From assembly GCA_963170125.1 (NCBI GenBank), contig CAUJFI010000110.1, positions 1 through 64,000 on the forward strand: a stretch of DNA of 64,000 nucleotides, given 5' to 3'. The notes beneath the pieces are model-generated. The model had not been told where the DNA came from. It saw nothing but the letters and a program-made list of their open reading frames with translations, and searched no databases. Made by a program: the position numbers and the translations under genes. Numbering within the stretch: position 1 is the stretch's first letter; each line of letters begins with the position of its first letter. The stretch comes from Deinococcota bacterium (GTDB taxonomy: Bacteria > Deinococcota > Deinococci > Deinococcales > Trueperaceae). Positions 16,236 to 25,216 of the stretch are shown here, piece by piece.

Positions 16236-17317
16236 GCGCACCGGCCGCGCACCGGAACGCCTCGCCGACTGTGGCCAAGCATGCCGCTCGCGGTTCGGCC
16301 GTGTGGCGCTGGCGCGGCCTCTCGCTCGCCTGGCGGCCCAGGCGGGCCGCGGTCGTGCTCGCGCTCATGGCCACTACCGCGCTCGTCGCCGCCGTCGCCA
16401 TGACCGTAGGGACCTTCCACGTGGCGTTGGCCGACGTCCTCGCGATCCTCGCCGGCAGGGGGGAGGGCGGCGTCGCGGAGAGGATCGTCATGAACATCCG
16501 GCTGCCGCGCGTCCTCGCCGGCGTCTTCGCCGGAGCCGCGCTCGGGGCGTCCGGAGCCGTGTTCCAGTCCGTGTCGCGCAACGCGCTCGGGTCGCCTGAC
16601 GTCATCGGCTTCACGACCGGCGCCGCCACGGGCGCCATCTCCCAGATCGTCCTCTTCGGCGGCGGCCCCAACCAGGTGGCCGTCGCGGCCGTGATCGGCG
16701 GGGTGCTCACGGCGGCGGTCGTCTACCTCCTGGCGCTCAGAGGCGGCATGGTGGGCGGCTACCGCCTCCTGCTGACCGGCATCGGCGTCGGCGCCATCCT
16801 CGGCGCCCTCAACGGGTTGCTGCTCGTCAGGGGCGCCCTCGACGACGCCGTCAACGCCAACCTCTGGCTCGCCGGCTCGCTCAACGCGCGCAAGTGGACC
16901 CACGTGTACCCCGTCATGCTCGGCACGCTCGCGCTCGTGCCGCTGCTCGCCCTCGGGGCCAGGCGCCTCTCGCTCATGGAGATGGGCGACGACCTCGCCA
17001 GGCAGCTGGGCGTGGCGGTCGAGCGCACGAGGCTGCTCAGCGTGTTCGGCGCGGTCCTGTTGGCCGCCTTGGCCACCGCCGCCACCGGCCCCATCGCCTT
17101 CGTCGCGCTGGCTGCGCCGCAACTGGTCGTACGCCTCGGTGGCCGCTCCGACCTGCCGGTGATCGGCGCCGCGGCCATGGGCGCGTGCTTGCTGGTGGTG
17201 GCCGACCTTGTCACCCAACTCGCCCCCTTGGGCGCCAACCTCCCGATCGGGCGCATGACGGGCGTCATCGGGGGCGTGTACCTGATCTGGCTGCTCACAC
17301 GCGGTCGGAACCTATGA
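16232..17317 (+). CDS. fepG: Iron-siderophore ABC transporter permease (FecCD family, FepG-like)
   Basis: 361 residues. After a basic N-terminal extension of about 40 residues come FecCD motifs: IRLPRVLAGVFAGAALGASGAVFQSVSRNALGSPDVIGFTTGA and ATAATGPIAFVALAAPQLVVRL. It pairs with FepD to make a heterodimeric permease. The GTG start at 16232 overlaps the FepD stop, and its own stop overlaps the ATPase start by four bases, so the three products are translationally coupled. Confidence 0.9.
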   Translation: MSAPAAHRNASPTVAKHAARGSAVWRWRGLSLAWRPRRAAVVLALMATTALVAAVAMTVGTFHVALADVLAILAGRGEGGVAERIVMNIRLPRVLAGVFAGAALGASGAVFQSVSRNALGSPDVIGFTTGAATGAISQIVLFGGGPNQVAVAAVIGGVLTAAVVYLLALRGGMVGGYRLLLTGIGVGAILGALNGLLLVRGALDDAVNANLWLAGSLNARKWTHVYPVMLGTLALVPLLALGARRLSLMEMGDDLARQLGVAVERTRLLSVFGAVLLAALATAATGPIAFVALAAPQLVVRLGGRSDLPVIGAAAMGACLLVVADLVTQLAPLGANLPIGRMTGVIGGVYLIWLLTRGRNL

Positions 17318-18111
17318 GCGAGCTGCTGGCCGCCCGGGAGGTGACGCTCGCCTACGACGGCGCGACGGTCGCCCGCGACGTGAGCGTCGCCGTTCCTGCC
17401 GGGCGCGTCACCGTCATCATCGGTCCGAACGCGTGCGGCAAGACCACGTTGCTGAGGGCGCTGGCGCGCCTGCTCGCACCGAAGAGCGGCAACGTTGTGC
17501 TGGACGGGAAGGACATCCGCAGGTACGGCACCAAGGAGGTGGCCAGGCGCCTCGGGTTGCTGCCGCAGGCGATGACGGCACCCTTCGGCATCACGGTCGC
17601 CGACCTCGTCGCCAGGGGGCGCTTCCCGCACCAGGAGCTGTTCAGGCAGTGGTCGCCCGCGGACGAGGAGGCCGTTCAGGCGGCCATGCGCCTCACGCGC
17701 GTTACGGCGCTGGCGGAGCGCGAGGTCGACGAGCTCTCCGGCGGCCAGCGCCAGCGCGTGTGGCTAGCCATGGTGCTGGCGCAGCAGACGCCCCTCATGC
17801 TCCTCGACGAGCCGACCACCTACCTGGACATCGCGCATCAGCTCGACGTGCTCGAGCTCTGCCGCAAGCTCAACCGCGAGGAGGGGCGCACGCTCGTGAT
17901 GGTGCTCCACGACCTCAACCAGGCCGCGCGCTACGCGGACCACCTCGTCGTGATGAAGGACGGCGCCGTCGTGGCGGAAGGCGCCCCGGCCGACGTGCTG
18001 ACGGTCGAGCTGCTCGCGCGCACTTTCGCCCTCGAGGCGCGCATAGCGACCGACCCGGTGTCCTCCACACCCATGGTGATCCCGGTCGCCAGCCTCGAGC
18101 GACACGACTGA
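17314..18111 (+). CDS. fepC: Iron-siderophore ABC transporter ATP-binding protein (FepC-like)
   Basis: 265 residues with Walker A GPNACGKTTLL (near residue 38), Q-loop LPQAM, ABC signature ELSGGQRQRVWLAMVLAQ, Walker B LMLLDEPTTYLD and switch His in VLHDLNQAARYAD. It powers the FepD/FepG permease. Last gene of the fep operon; its stop is seven bases from the convergent nanE stop. Confidence 0.92.
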   Translation: MSELLAAREVTLAYDGATVARDVSVAVPAGRVTVIIGPNACGKTTLLRALARLLAPKSGNVVLDGKDIRRYGTKEVARRLGLLPQAMTAPFGITVADLVARGRFPHQELFRQWSPADEEAVQAAMRLTRVTALAEREVDELSGGQRQRVWLAMVLAQQTPLMLLDEPTTYLDIAHQLDVLELCRKLNREEGRTLVMVLHDLNQAARYADHLVVMKDGAVVAEGAPADVLTVELLARTFALEARIATDPVSSTPMVIPVASLERHD

Positions 18112-18118
18112 GCTTGCG

Positions 18119-18844
18119 TCATCCGATGCCGGCGACGAACCGCTTGGCGAGCGCCAGCGTGTCGGTGATCGCCGTACCGACCACCACCGCGTGTGCCCCG
18201 GCCGCGAAGGCGGCCTTGACCTCCTCCGGTGTGCCGTACCGCCCCTCGGCGACGACCGGCCGGTCCTGCGCCGCGGCCAGGGCGGCGACGAGCGCCAGGT
18301 CCGGTCCGGTCGGCGGCGGCTCGCCGTTCGTGTAACCCGCGAGGGTGGTCGCCACGAGGTCGGCCCCCGCCTCCGCGGCGGCCACGCCTTCCGCGACGCA
18401 GGAGACATCGGCCATGATCGGCAGGTCGACGAAGGTAGCGCGGATCTGTCGGATGAGCTCGGCGGCGCTCGGCGCCCCCGTTCCCGTGCGTGGCCGCAAC
18501 GTCGCGTCCACCGCGACCAGGTCGGCACCGGCGGCCACCAGCGCCTCGGCGGAGGCGAGGCCGGGCGTGATGTAGGCGACGGGGTCTATGTCCGGGCGCT
18601 TGTCGATGCCGATGATCGGGACCGAGACGTTCGCCCTGATCGCGGCCACGAACGCCGGGCCGTCGGCCCGGATGCCGACGGCGCCGGCCAGCTCCGCCGC
18701 CCTCGCCATGGCCGCCATGTGGCTCGGGTGGCGCAACGGCGAACCCTCCGGCGCCTGGCACGAGATGACGAGGCCGCCGCGCAGCGCCGCGATCACGGCG
18801 CGCGCACGCGGACGGGCGGTCGGCCAGACCGGCAGGGCGCTCAC
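18119..18844 (-). CDS. nanE: N-acylglucosamine-6-phosphate 2-epimerase (NanE family)
   Basis: 241 residues from a GTG that overlaps the DUF4127 stop (GTGA). TIM-barrel motifs of NanE are clear: GGLVISCQAPEGSPLRHPSHMAAMARAA, SVPIIGIDKRPD, YITPGL, LVAVDATLRPR, PIMADVSCVAEGVAAAEAGADLVATTLAGYT and RPVVAEGRYGTPEEVKAAFAAGAHAVVVGTAIT. It converts ManNAc-6-P to GlcNAc-6-P. Last gene of the long amino-sugar operon; the ROK kinase in the divergent arm is the expected preceding step. Confidence 0.92.
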   Translation of the reverse strand: MSALPVWPTARPRARAVIAALRGGLVISCQAPEGSPLRHPSHMAAMARAAELAGAVGIRADGPAFVAAIRANVSVPIIGIDKRPDIDPVAYITPGLASAEALVAAGADLVAVDATLRPRTGTGAPSAAELIRQIRATFVDLPIMADVSCVAEGVAAAEAGADLVATTLAGYTNGEPPPTGPDLALVAALAAAQDRPVVAEGRYGTPEEVKAAFAAGAHAVVVGTAITDTLALAKRFVAGIG

Positions 18845-20514
18845 GCCGCCCCTCCAGCGCGCTGGACGCCCGGTGCCGCGCCCCGTTCGGTACCGCGTTC
18901 GTCGGCGCGCTCGATGGCGTAATCGATCTCGAAGACGCGCTGCCACGGGAACGCGAGGTGCGTCACCCGGTAAGGCAGCCCGAACCTCAGCGTCTCGGCG
19001 TCGAGGTCCGCGCGCGCCTGGTCGGCCACGGCGCCTTGCCGCGCCGCCGGCACGAACCCGCCCAGTCCGAGGGGCTTGAGCTCTGGCTGCAAGAGGAGGC
19101 GGGTGCGCACGCGCGCCTGGTAGAGCCAGTCGTCGACGAGGCGAGCGGCGACGGCCAGCTCCAGCGCGGCGCGGTCCGCGCCGAGGGTCGCCAGGCAGCC
19201 GAGCGTCACGGCCGAGCCGAGGGCGTTGCCCGCCGTGTTCCAACCCCCGTAGCCGACGAGCAGCGGCAGCGCGCCGTCGGTGGCCAGCCCCGTCATGAGC
19301 AGGTCGTCCGCACCGTTGACGTGGGCCACGTCCGCGAGCGCGACGAGCGCGGGGCCGTCCAGGAGCGCCCGGAGGGCGTCGCGGAAGGCCGGCAGCGACC
19401 GGTCGAGGCCGTCGACGGGCGCCTCCGCGGCGGCGAGCCAGGCCCGCTCGTCCTCGGTCAGCGTCCCGGGGTGCTCGGCGGCGTAGCCAAGCGCGTGCGC
19501 CACGCCGCCCTGCCCCTGCGACCGCGAGGGGCTGTTGACGCCGAGCCAGAGGTCCCCCGGCGCGCCGGGGGGCAGCTGCACGGCGCCGGCAGCGCGGAGG
19601 TGGACGGTGACGAGGTCGCCGAGGGGCCGGTCCTCGTACGCCGTCTGAACGTCGGCGCCGCGCCGCGACGCGTAGAACGCACTCACGCGCGGTCTGCGCC
19701 CGATCACCCGCGAGGCGAGGCGGGCGATCAGCGCCTGCGCGACCTCGTCGGCGCCCGGATAGACGAGCACGCGGTCGTCCAGGCCGCGGCGCCGGACCTC
19801 CGCCTCGAGGCGGCGCCGGGTCATCACGTTCAGGCCCCACTCCGCCGTGTCGTCCTGGTTGAGGACGAGCGTGTCGATCACGCCGCCCGCTACGAGGTCG
19901 AGCGCGGCCAGGTTGACCGCGAGCGTGCGCTGTCTGATGTCGAGCTGGTCCTGCCAGACCTCTGCGGGCAGCTCGGCGCGCAGGCCGGCGAGCTCGCGCG
20001 CTTCCTCGGCGCTGAGCGCGTCGGCGCCGGCGCGATGCTCCAGCACGGAGCGCCGGAAGATGGCGCGGCCGTACGAGCGGTAGTAGCTCGGCTCCTCCGC
20101 GTCGTCGTCCTCGCGGCTCACGCGCTGGATGCTGCTGAACGCGAGGATGGGCAGCCCGGGCGCGGCCTCCCGCATGCGCCTCAGGACCTCCAGGCGCCGC
20201 AGTGCGCCGCTGAGGTCGTTGCCCGACTGGCGCGACGGGATGAGCCCGCCCCAGGCGAGCGTGTCGAGCGCGATGACAGCGCCTAGGGGCCGTCCGGAAG
20301 GGCTACCGGAGGCGCCCGCCCCGCTCGCGGCGGACAGGAGCCAGTCGGCCAGGCCGGCCACGTCAGCTGGCGTCTTGCGGCCGCCCAGGAGGGGGGTGGG
20401 GCTCGCCAGGCCCCAGCCGAGCGCGTCGGTGAGGAGGCGCGGGTAGGCGGCGTTGATGGGGCGCTCGTCTAGGGGGATGAGCAGCAGGGAGTCGATGGTC
20501 GTGGATCCCTTCAT
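18841..20514 (-). CDS. DUF4127 family protein
   Basis: 557 residues with DUF4127 hallmarks: LLLIPLDERPINAAYPRLL at the N-terminus, ALDTLAWGGLIPSRQ, a DD/NQDDTAEWGLN segment and GYGGWNTAGNALGSAVTLG near residue 430. Function is unproven in the literature known to me. The conserved Asp, Asn and Trp residues suggest an enzyme acting on a small molecule or glycan. Its position between the sugar permeases and NanE, overlapping nanE by four bases, ties it to amino-sugar handling. No signal peptide, so it is cytoplasmic. Confidence 0.8.
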   Translation of the reverse strand: MKGSTTIDSLLLIPLDERPINAAYPRLLTDALGWGLASPTPLLGGRKTPADVAGLADWLLSAASGAGASGSPSGRPLGAVIALDTLAWGGLIPSRQSGNDLSGALRRLEVLRRMREAAPGLPILAFSSIQRVSREDDDAEEPSYYRSYGRAIFRRSVLEHRAGADALSAEEARELAGLRAELPAEVWQDQLDIRQRTLAVNLAALDLVAGGVIDTLVLNQDDTAEWGLNVMTRRRLEAEVRRRGLDDRVLVYPGADEVAQALIARLASRVIGRRPRVSAFYASRRGADVQTAYEDRPLGDLVTVHLRAAGAVQLPPGAPGDLWLGVNSPSRSQGQGGVAHALGYAAEHPGTLTEDERAWLAAAEAPVDGLDRSLPAFRDALRALLDGPALVALADVAHVNGADDLLMTGLATDGALPLLVGYGGWNTAGNALGSAVTLGCLATLGADRAALELAVAARLVDDWLYQARVRTRLLLQPELKPLGLGGFVPAARQGAVADQARADLDAETLRFGLPYRVTHLAFPWQRVFEIDYAIERADERGTERGAAPGVQRAGGAA

Positions 20515-20530
20515 GGTCGGTGCGCGGCGC

Positions 20531-21361
20531 TCAGCCTTTCACCGCTGCGGTCGACACGCCCGCGATGAACGTCTTCTGGGCGAAGAAGAACAGCAGGATG
20601 ATGGGCACGCTCATGAGGAGCGAGCCGGCCATCAGGAGCGGCCAGGCCGCCGCGCGCGTGCTGGCGAGCTGCTGCAACCCGATGGCGAGCGTGTAGAGGC
20701 GGTCGTCGGTCAGATAGATGAGCGGGTTGAGGAAGTCCGTCCAGGTCCAGATGAATATGAACAGCGACGCCGTGGCGAGGGCCGGTTTGGCGAGCGGCAG
20801 GACGATGCGCGCGAAGATCTGCCACTCGCTGGCGCCGTCGATCCGCGCGGAGTCGGAGATGTCGTTCGGGATGGCCGAGTAGAACTGGCGCAGCAGGAAG
20901 ACGGCGAAGGCGCTGCCCGTGAGCGCCGGTACGATCAGGGGCAGGAAGGTGCCGACCCAGCCGAGCTTCTGGAACATCACAAACTGCGGGATGAGCGTCA
21001 CCTGGGGCGGCAGGACCATCGTGGCGAGGAGGCAGTAGAAGAGGAGTTCGCGGCCCGGCCACTTGATGCGGGAGAAGCCGTAGGCCACGACGGCCGAAGA
21101 GGCCACGTAGAACGCCACGCTCGTCACGGTCACGAACACGGTGTTGGCCAGGTAGCGCAGGAACGGGATCTCCGTCATGAGGCGCCAGTAGTTGGACCAC
21201 ATCACGGGCGCGGGCACCCACTCCGGTGGGATGGCGAACACCTGCGCGTCGGTCTTGAGCGACGTGGAGATCATCCAGACGAACGGCGTCAGGAAGAAGA
21301 CGGCGCCCGCGACGAGCACGACGTAGACGACGAGGTTCCAGAGGCTGTTGCGGCGGCTCAT
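20531..21361 (-). CDS. Carbohydrate ABC transporter permease (MalG type)
   Basis: 276 residues with six hydrophobic helices and the EAA loop (DSARIDGASEWQIFARIVLPLAKPA) that docks the ATPase. The N-terminus (VVYVVLVAGAVFFLTPFVWMISTSLK) is typical of CUT1-family MalG proteins. The ATG overlaps the stop of the upstream MalF-type gene by one base. The start is taken there because the frame further upstream is the shadow of that gene. Confidence 0.9.
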   Translation of the reverse strand: MSRRNSLWNLVVYVVLVAGAVFFLTPFVWMISTSLKTDAQVFAIPPEWVPAPVMWSNYWRLMTEIPFLRYLANTVFVTVTSVAFYVASSAVVAYGFSRIKWPGRELLFYCLLATMVLPPQVTLIPQFVMFQKLGWVGTFLPLIVPALTGSAFAVFLLRQFYSAIPNDISDSARIDGASEWQIFARIVLPLAKPALATASLFIFIWTWTDFLNPLIYLTDDRLYTLAIGLQQLASTRAAAWPLLMAGSLLMSVPIILLFFFAQKTFIAGVSTAAVKG

Positions 21362-22254
21362 CAGCTGCGCGCCTCGTAGTAGACCCAGCCGGACGTACGG
21401 AAGACGCCGACGAGAGCGACCGCCGTGATCGCGAGCAGGACCCACGCCATGGCCGAGGCGTAGCCCATCCGGAAGAACTGGAAGGCGTTCTGGTACAGGT
21501 AGAGGGCGTAGACGAGCGTGGAGTTGGACGGGCCGCCGCCCGTCATGATGTAGATGTTCGTGAACGCCTGGAACGACGTGATGATGCCCATGATCAGGTT
21601 GAAGAGGATGACGGGGGAGAGCATCGGGAGGGTCACGAAGCGGAAGCGTTGCCACCTGCTCGCCCCGTCGAGGTCGGCGGCCTCGTAGAGCGCCACCGGC
21701 ACGTTCTGCAGCCCGGCCAGGTAGATCACCATCGAGCCGCCGACGCCCCACAGGCTCGCGAGGATGAGCGCCGGCTTGGACCAGGTAGGGTCGGCGAGCC
21801 AGCCGGGGCCGTTGATGCCGAGCTGCCAGAGGAACTCGTTCACGGGGCCGTAGTCCGGGTTGAGGAACCAGCGCCACAGGAGCGCGGCCGCCACGGCGGG
21901 CACGACGCTCGGCAGGAAGTACACCGTGCGGAAGAGCCCTTGCAGGCGCACCTTGTTGTTGAGGAGCATCGCGATCACCAGGCTCAGGCCCAATGAGAAC
22001 GGGATGCCGATCGCGGCCAGGTAGAGCGTGTTGTAGAGCGTCTTGCCGAAGAGCGGGTCTGCGAACAGGTCGGTGTAGTTGCGCGCGCCGATCCACCTGG
22101 GGGCGGACACGACGTTGTAGTCGGTGAACGAGAAGTAGAGCGAGGCGAGCACGGGGTAGACCGTGAAGACGACGAACCCGATGAGCCAGGGGGATACGAA
22201 GGCCAGCCCCAACCAGAGGTCGCGACGTTGCCGGCGGGTCATGGACCTAGGCAC
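21361..22254 (-). CDS. Carbohydrate ABC transporter permease (MalF type)
   Basis: 297 residues, six helices, with GLAFVSPWLIGFVVFTVYPVLASLY at the N-terminus and EAA loop YEAADLDGASRWQRFRFVTLPMLSP. CUT1-family partner of the downstream permease. A GTG at 22254 and an in-frame ATG at 22242 are both possible starts. No ATPase gene is present in the locus, so a shared MsmX/MalK-type ATPase elsewhere must energise it. Confidence 0.9.
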   Translation of the reverse strand: MPRSMTRRQRRDLWLGLAFVSPWLIGFVVFTVYPVLASLYFSFTDYNVVSAPRWIGARNYTDLFADPLFGKTLYNTLYLAAIGIPFSLGLSLVIAMLLNNKVRLQGLFRTVYFLPSVVPAVAAALLWRWFLNPDYGPVNEFLWQLGINGPGWLADPTWSKPALILASLWGVGGSMVIYLAGLQNVPVALYEAADLDGASRWQRFRFVTLPMLSPVILFNLIMGIITSFQAFTNIYIMTGGGPSNSTLVYALYLYQNAFQFFRMGYASAMAWVLLAITAVALVGVFRTSGWVYYEARS

Positions 22255-22338
22255 GCTCGGCCGCCCGGCGCGGCGCCGGCTCCGGCGCGCGGCCGGCCGG
22301 GCGGCCGGCTCCGGCGCCTCTGGCAGGGGACGGGCTCA

Positions 22339-23643
22339 TCAGCGGTACTTCTCCAGCTCGCGTTGCACGTTGCGCTGGGCCGTCTCGAGCGCCTCGCGGG
22401 CCGTCGCGGTGCCGTCTTGGACGGCGGCCAGCGCCTGGTTGAGCTGGTCGCTCAGGTACAGGCCGACGGGGAGGCCAGGCGGCGTGTAGACGTAGCCGGT
22501 CAGCAGCATGTCGATGTACGTCTGCATGTGCGGCGTGATGGTGTCGGCGAAGACGGGCATGGCCAGCGCGTCGCGCCGCGGCGGGATGTTGGCGAGCGCG
22601 GCCGCGAAGCGCGCGGACTGCTCGGGCGCGCTCAGCCAGAGGAGGAAGCGCGTGGCCTCGGCCTTGTGCGTCGCCTGGGCCGGTATCACCCAGAAGGAGC
22701 TCTGCACGGGCGTGACGTCGGCCCGGCCATCCTCCGGGGCGGGGAAGTTGGTGACCCCCCAGTTCAGGTCGGGGGCGTACTCGCGCGTGAACGCGACCTC
22801 CCACTGCCCGCCCTCTTGCATGGCGATCTGCCCGCGGTAGAAGGGGTTGAACGGGCTGGCCATGTCGCCCCATCCCGCCTGGAAGCGGCGGATCTTCGCG
22901 ATGTCGTACTTTTTGTAGAACGCCGTGAGCCACTCGAAGGCGGCCACGTTCCCAGGGTGGTCGAGGGTGACCTCTAGCGTCTCTGGGTCGTAGAGCTGGC
23001 CGCCGAACGCGTAGCAGTAGATGGCCGTGACGTTCGGGTAGAACCCCAGGCGACGCATGTTGCCGCGCGCGTCGACGGTCGTGAGCTGCTCGGTCAGGGC
23101 GTCGAGCTCCGCGATGGTGCGCGGGGGCGCCTCGGGGTCGAGGCCGGCCGCGGCGAAGACGTCCTTGTTCCACATGAAGGCGTAGACGTTGATGGTGGTA
23201 GGCACACCGTACTTCGCGCCCTGGTAGGCGCCGTACTCCCAGATGCCGGGCAGGTAGTCCTCCGGGCCGACACCCGCGGCGCTCAGGTCGTCGGTGAGGT
23301 CTGCCAGTGCGCCGCCGTAGCCGAGGGGGACGACCATCCAGTCCCAGACGGTCACGAGGTCGGCGGGGGCGCCGCCGGCGAGCGAGGCGAGGATGCGCTC
23401 GCCGTCGCCGATGGGCACGAACGACGAACGCACCCGCACCTCGGCCTGGCTGGCGTTGAACTCGTCGACGAGCGCCTGCAAGGCCTGCCCCTCGGAGCCG
23501 CCCCAGGCCTGCCAGAAGGTGATCTCGGTCTGGGCGGACGCGGCGGAGAGGAGGGCGAGGCTGGCGAGCGCGGCGACCCACGCGCGCAACGAGCGGCGGC
23601 GTAGGTTCCGAGTGGTGGGGCGGTCAGACGGCCGCGGGGTCAC
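22339..23643 (-). CDS. Extracellular sugar-binding protein (CUT1 family)
   Basis: 434 residues. The signal peptide (SLRAWVAALASLALLSAASAQ) is followed by TEITFWQAWGGSEGQALQALVDEFN, the classic start of family-1 solute-binding proteins, and by PYGVPTTIN-like, FYRGQIAMQEGGQWEV and SSFWVIPAQATHKAEATRFLLWLS segments. It captures the sugar outside the membrane for the two permeases downstream. The GTG start at 23643 is supported by GAGGAG eight bases upstream. The lipobox is absent, so it is secreted rather than lipid-anchored. Confidence 0.9.
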   Translation of the reverse strand: MTPRPSDRPTTRNLRRRSLRAWVAALASLALLSAASAQTEITFWQAWGGSEGQALQALVDEFNASQAEVRVRSSFVPIGDGERILASLAGGAPADLVTVWDWMVVPLGYGGALADLTDDLSAAGVGPEDYLPGIWEYGAYQGAKYGVPTTINVYAFMWNKDVFAAAGLDPEAPPRTIAELDALTEQLTTVDARGNMRRLGFYPNVTAIYCYAFGGQLYDPETLEVTLDHPGNVAAFEWLTAFYKKYDIAKIRRFQAGWGDMASPFNPFYRGQIAMQEGGQWEVAFTREYAPDLNWGVTNFPAPEDGRADVTPVQSSFWVIPAQATHKAEATRFLLWLSAPEQSARFAAALANIPPRRDALAMPVFADTITPHMQTYIDMLLTGYVYTPPGLPVGLYLSDQLNQALAAVQDGTATAREALETAQRNVQRELEKYR

Positions 23644-23719
23644 GGTTCACGCTCCTCACTGACAGGCCCCCTGGCGGCTGGGGCCGTCTGCGGGCGGCCC
23701 GGTCGCCCAGCACGGGTCC

Positions 23720-25216
23720 TCATCGTCCGAGCTCCTTCAGGTACTCCAGGTAGTCCTGGTAGAGCTGGGCGGCCGCTCCGCCGGCCCTGGGGCTCATGTG
23801 GTTCGGGAAGGCGAACGCCACGAACTTGGCGACGTAAGGCGCCTCGAGCTCGAGCTGGCTCCTAACGGTGGCGATCCTCGCGCTAGTGGCCTGCCAGGCG
23901 AGGTCGTCGACCGGCCAGCCGTGGGTCTGCTCGAAGACCTCCAGGTCCGACCAGAGCGCCACGCCGTGCGCGTCCGTCACGGCCTTGAGGGCCCGGTAGA
24001 CGGGCACGCCCTCCTCGACGGTCGTCCGTCGCGTGCCGACGCCGTCCTGCATGGCGATGACGTCGAGATCCGCCTGCGCAAGGGTGGCGTCCCACCACGC
24101 CGCGTACGCCTCGCCGTCCGGCCGCATGCCGAAGTACGGCGCCACCATCACGGGGCGACCGACCTGGGCGTGGGCGGCGTCCGCCATGGCGGCGAGGTAG
24201 GTCGTCATGGCCGCGTGGGCGACGGGGGTCACGAAGCTCCGGTCGTCGATCTCCTCGGGGAGGTAGTAGCCAACCAGCGCGGGCGAGGCGCCGTAGAGCC
24301 TCTCCAGCTCCAGCATGAGCGCCGTGTTGCTCGCGGAGGAGGCGTTCGGGTCGAACTTGCCCTCCCAGTAGGCCGGGTCGAGGGCGAGGCCGAGCCAGAC
24401 CCGGAAGCCCGCGCCCTCCGCGGCGGCCAGCAGCTCGCCTATGGGGTCCCACGTCCGCATGTCGGCGCCGGCGGCCTCGCCGTCGTGCCACCCTGCCGGA
24501 CGCCCGAGGCTCAGGTAGTGGGCGCCGTCGCCTGAGACGGAGACCGCGATGGCGGCGGGCAGCTCGACGGCCGAGACGTCCGAGCGCATGAACTGGACCT
24601 CGACGCTGTCGAAGGCCGTCGGTTCACCAAGGTCGAAGTCGATGACGATCTCGCCGGCAGGCAGCTGCCAGCCGACCATGTCGGACCAGGCGAAGTTGGC
24701 GCTGCCGTCCGTGAGCTTCCCGCCCGTCGCGGCGTTCGGGTCGAGGTAGGTGCCGGAGGGGCCGGGCGTCAGGGCGTAGCCGCGGCCGGCCACGACGTTA
24801 CGGCCGTTGTCGAGCACGCGGACCTCGGGGATCATCGTCCACTCCTTGCTGCTCGGCGTGACGACGACCCGCACGTGCGTCGCCTTGGCCGGAGTTTCCG
24901 CCTGCCAGGCGAGCGTGGCGATGGACTCGTTAGGCGGCAGGGTCGCCGCCGCGGGCGGCGCGCCCGGGATGGCAGCGACCGTCGGGAAGTAGCTCACCTC
25001 GCCGTAGCGGGAGTACTGGACGATCAGCGTGTCGAAGCCGACCGAGCGCATGCGCTCCAGCTCCGCGCGCCACCCGTCCTCACCGAGCGTGGCGAGCTGG
25101 TAGTCGAACTGCACGAACGTGCCGGTGAGCACGGGTTCCGTCTGGGCGAACGCCGTGCCCACCAGGGCGATGGCCCCGGTGAGCACGGCGTCGCGCACCT
25201 GTCTCCGCAGCGTCAT
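23720..25216 (-). CDS. Secreted DUF4434 glycosidase-like protein with inserted discoidin-like module
   Basis: 498 residues with a signal peptide ending AFAQ (residue 25). Residues 30-78 (TGTFVQFDYQL.., GFDTLIVQYSRYGE) and 255-490 (LAAAEGAGFRVWLGLALD, GYYLPEEIDDRSF, MVAPYFGMRPDG, DVIAMQDGVG, SDLEVFEQ) form a DUF4434 TIM-barrel domain, a family suspected to act on glycans. Between them, residues about 80-250 hold a discoidin/F5-8C-like module with KLTDGSANFAWSDMVGW, the same module duplicated in the gene upstream. Its ATG directly follows that gene's TAG. Glu and Asp in PEEIDD are candidate catalytic residues (inference). Confidence 0.7.
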   Translation of the reverse strand: MTLRRQVRDAVLTGAIALVGTAFAQTEPVLTGTFVQFDYQLATLGEDGWRAELERMRSVGFDTLIVQYSRYGEVSYFPTVAAIPGAPPAAATLPPNESIATLAWQAETPAKATHVRVVVTPSSKEWTMIPEVRVLDNGRNVVAGRGYALTPGPSGTYLDPNAATGGKLTDGSANFAWSDMVGWQLPAGEIVIDFDLGEPTAFDSVEVQFMRSDVSAVELPAAIAVSVSGDGAHYLSLGRPAGWHDGEAAGADMRTWDPIGELLAAAEGAGFRVWLGLALDPAYWEGKFDPNASSASNTALMLELERLYGASPALVGYYLPEEIDDRSFVTPVAHAAMTTYLAAMADAAHAQVGRPVMVAPYFGMRPDGEAYAAWWDATLAQADLDVIAMQDGVGTRRTTVEEGVPVYRALKAVTDAHGVALWSDLEVFEQTHGWPVDDLAWQATSARIATVRSQLELEAPYVAKFVAFAFPNHMSPRAGGAAAQLYQDYLEYLKELGR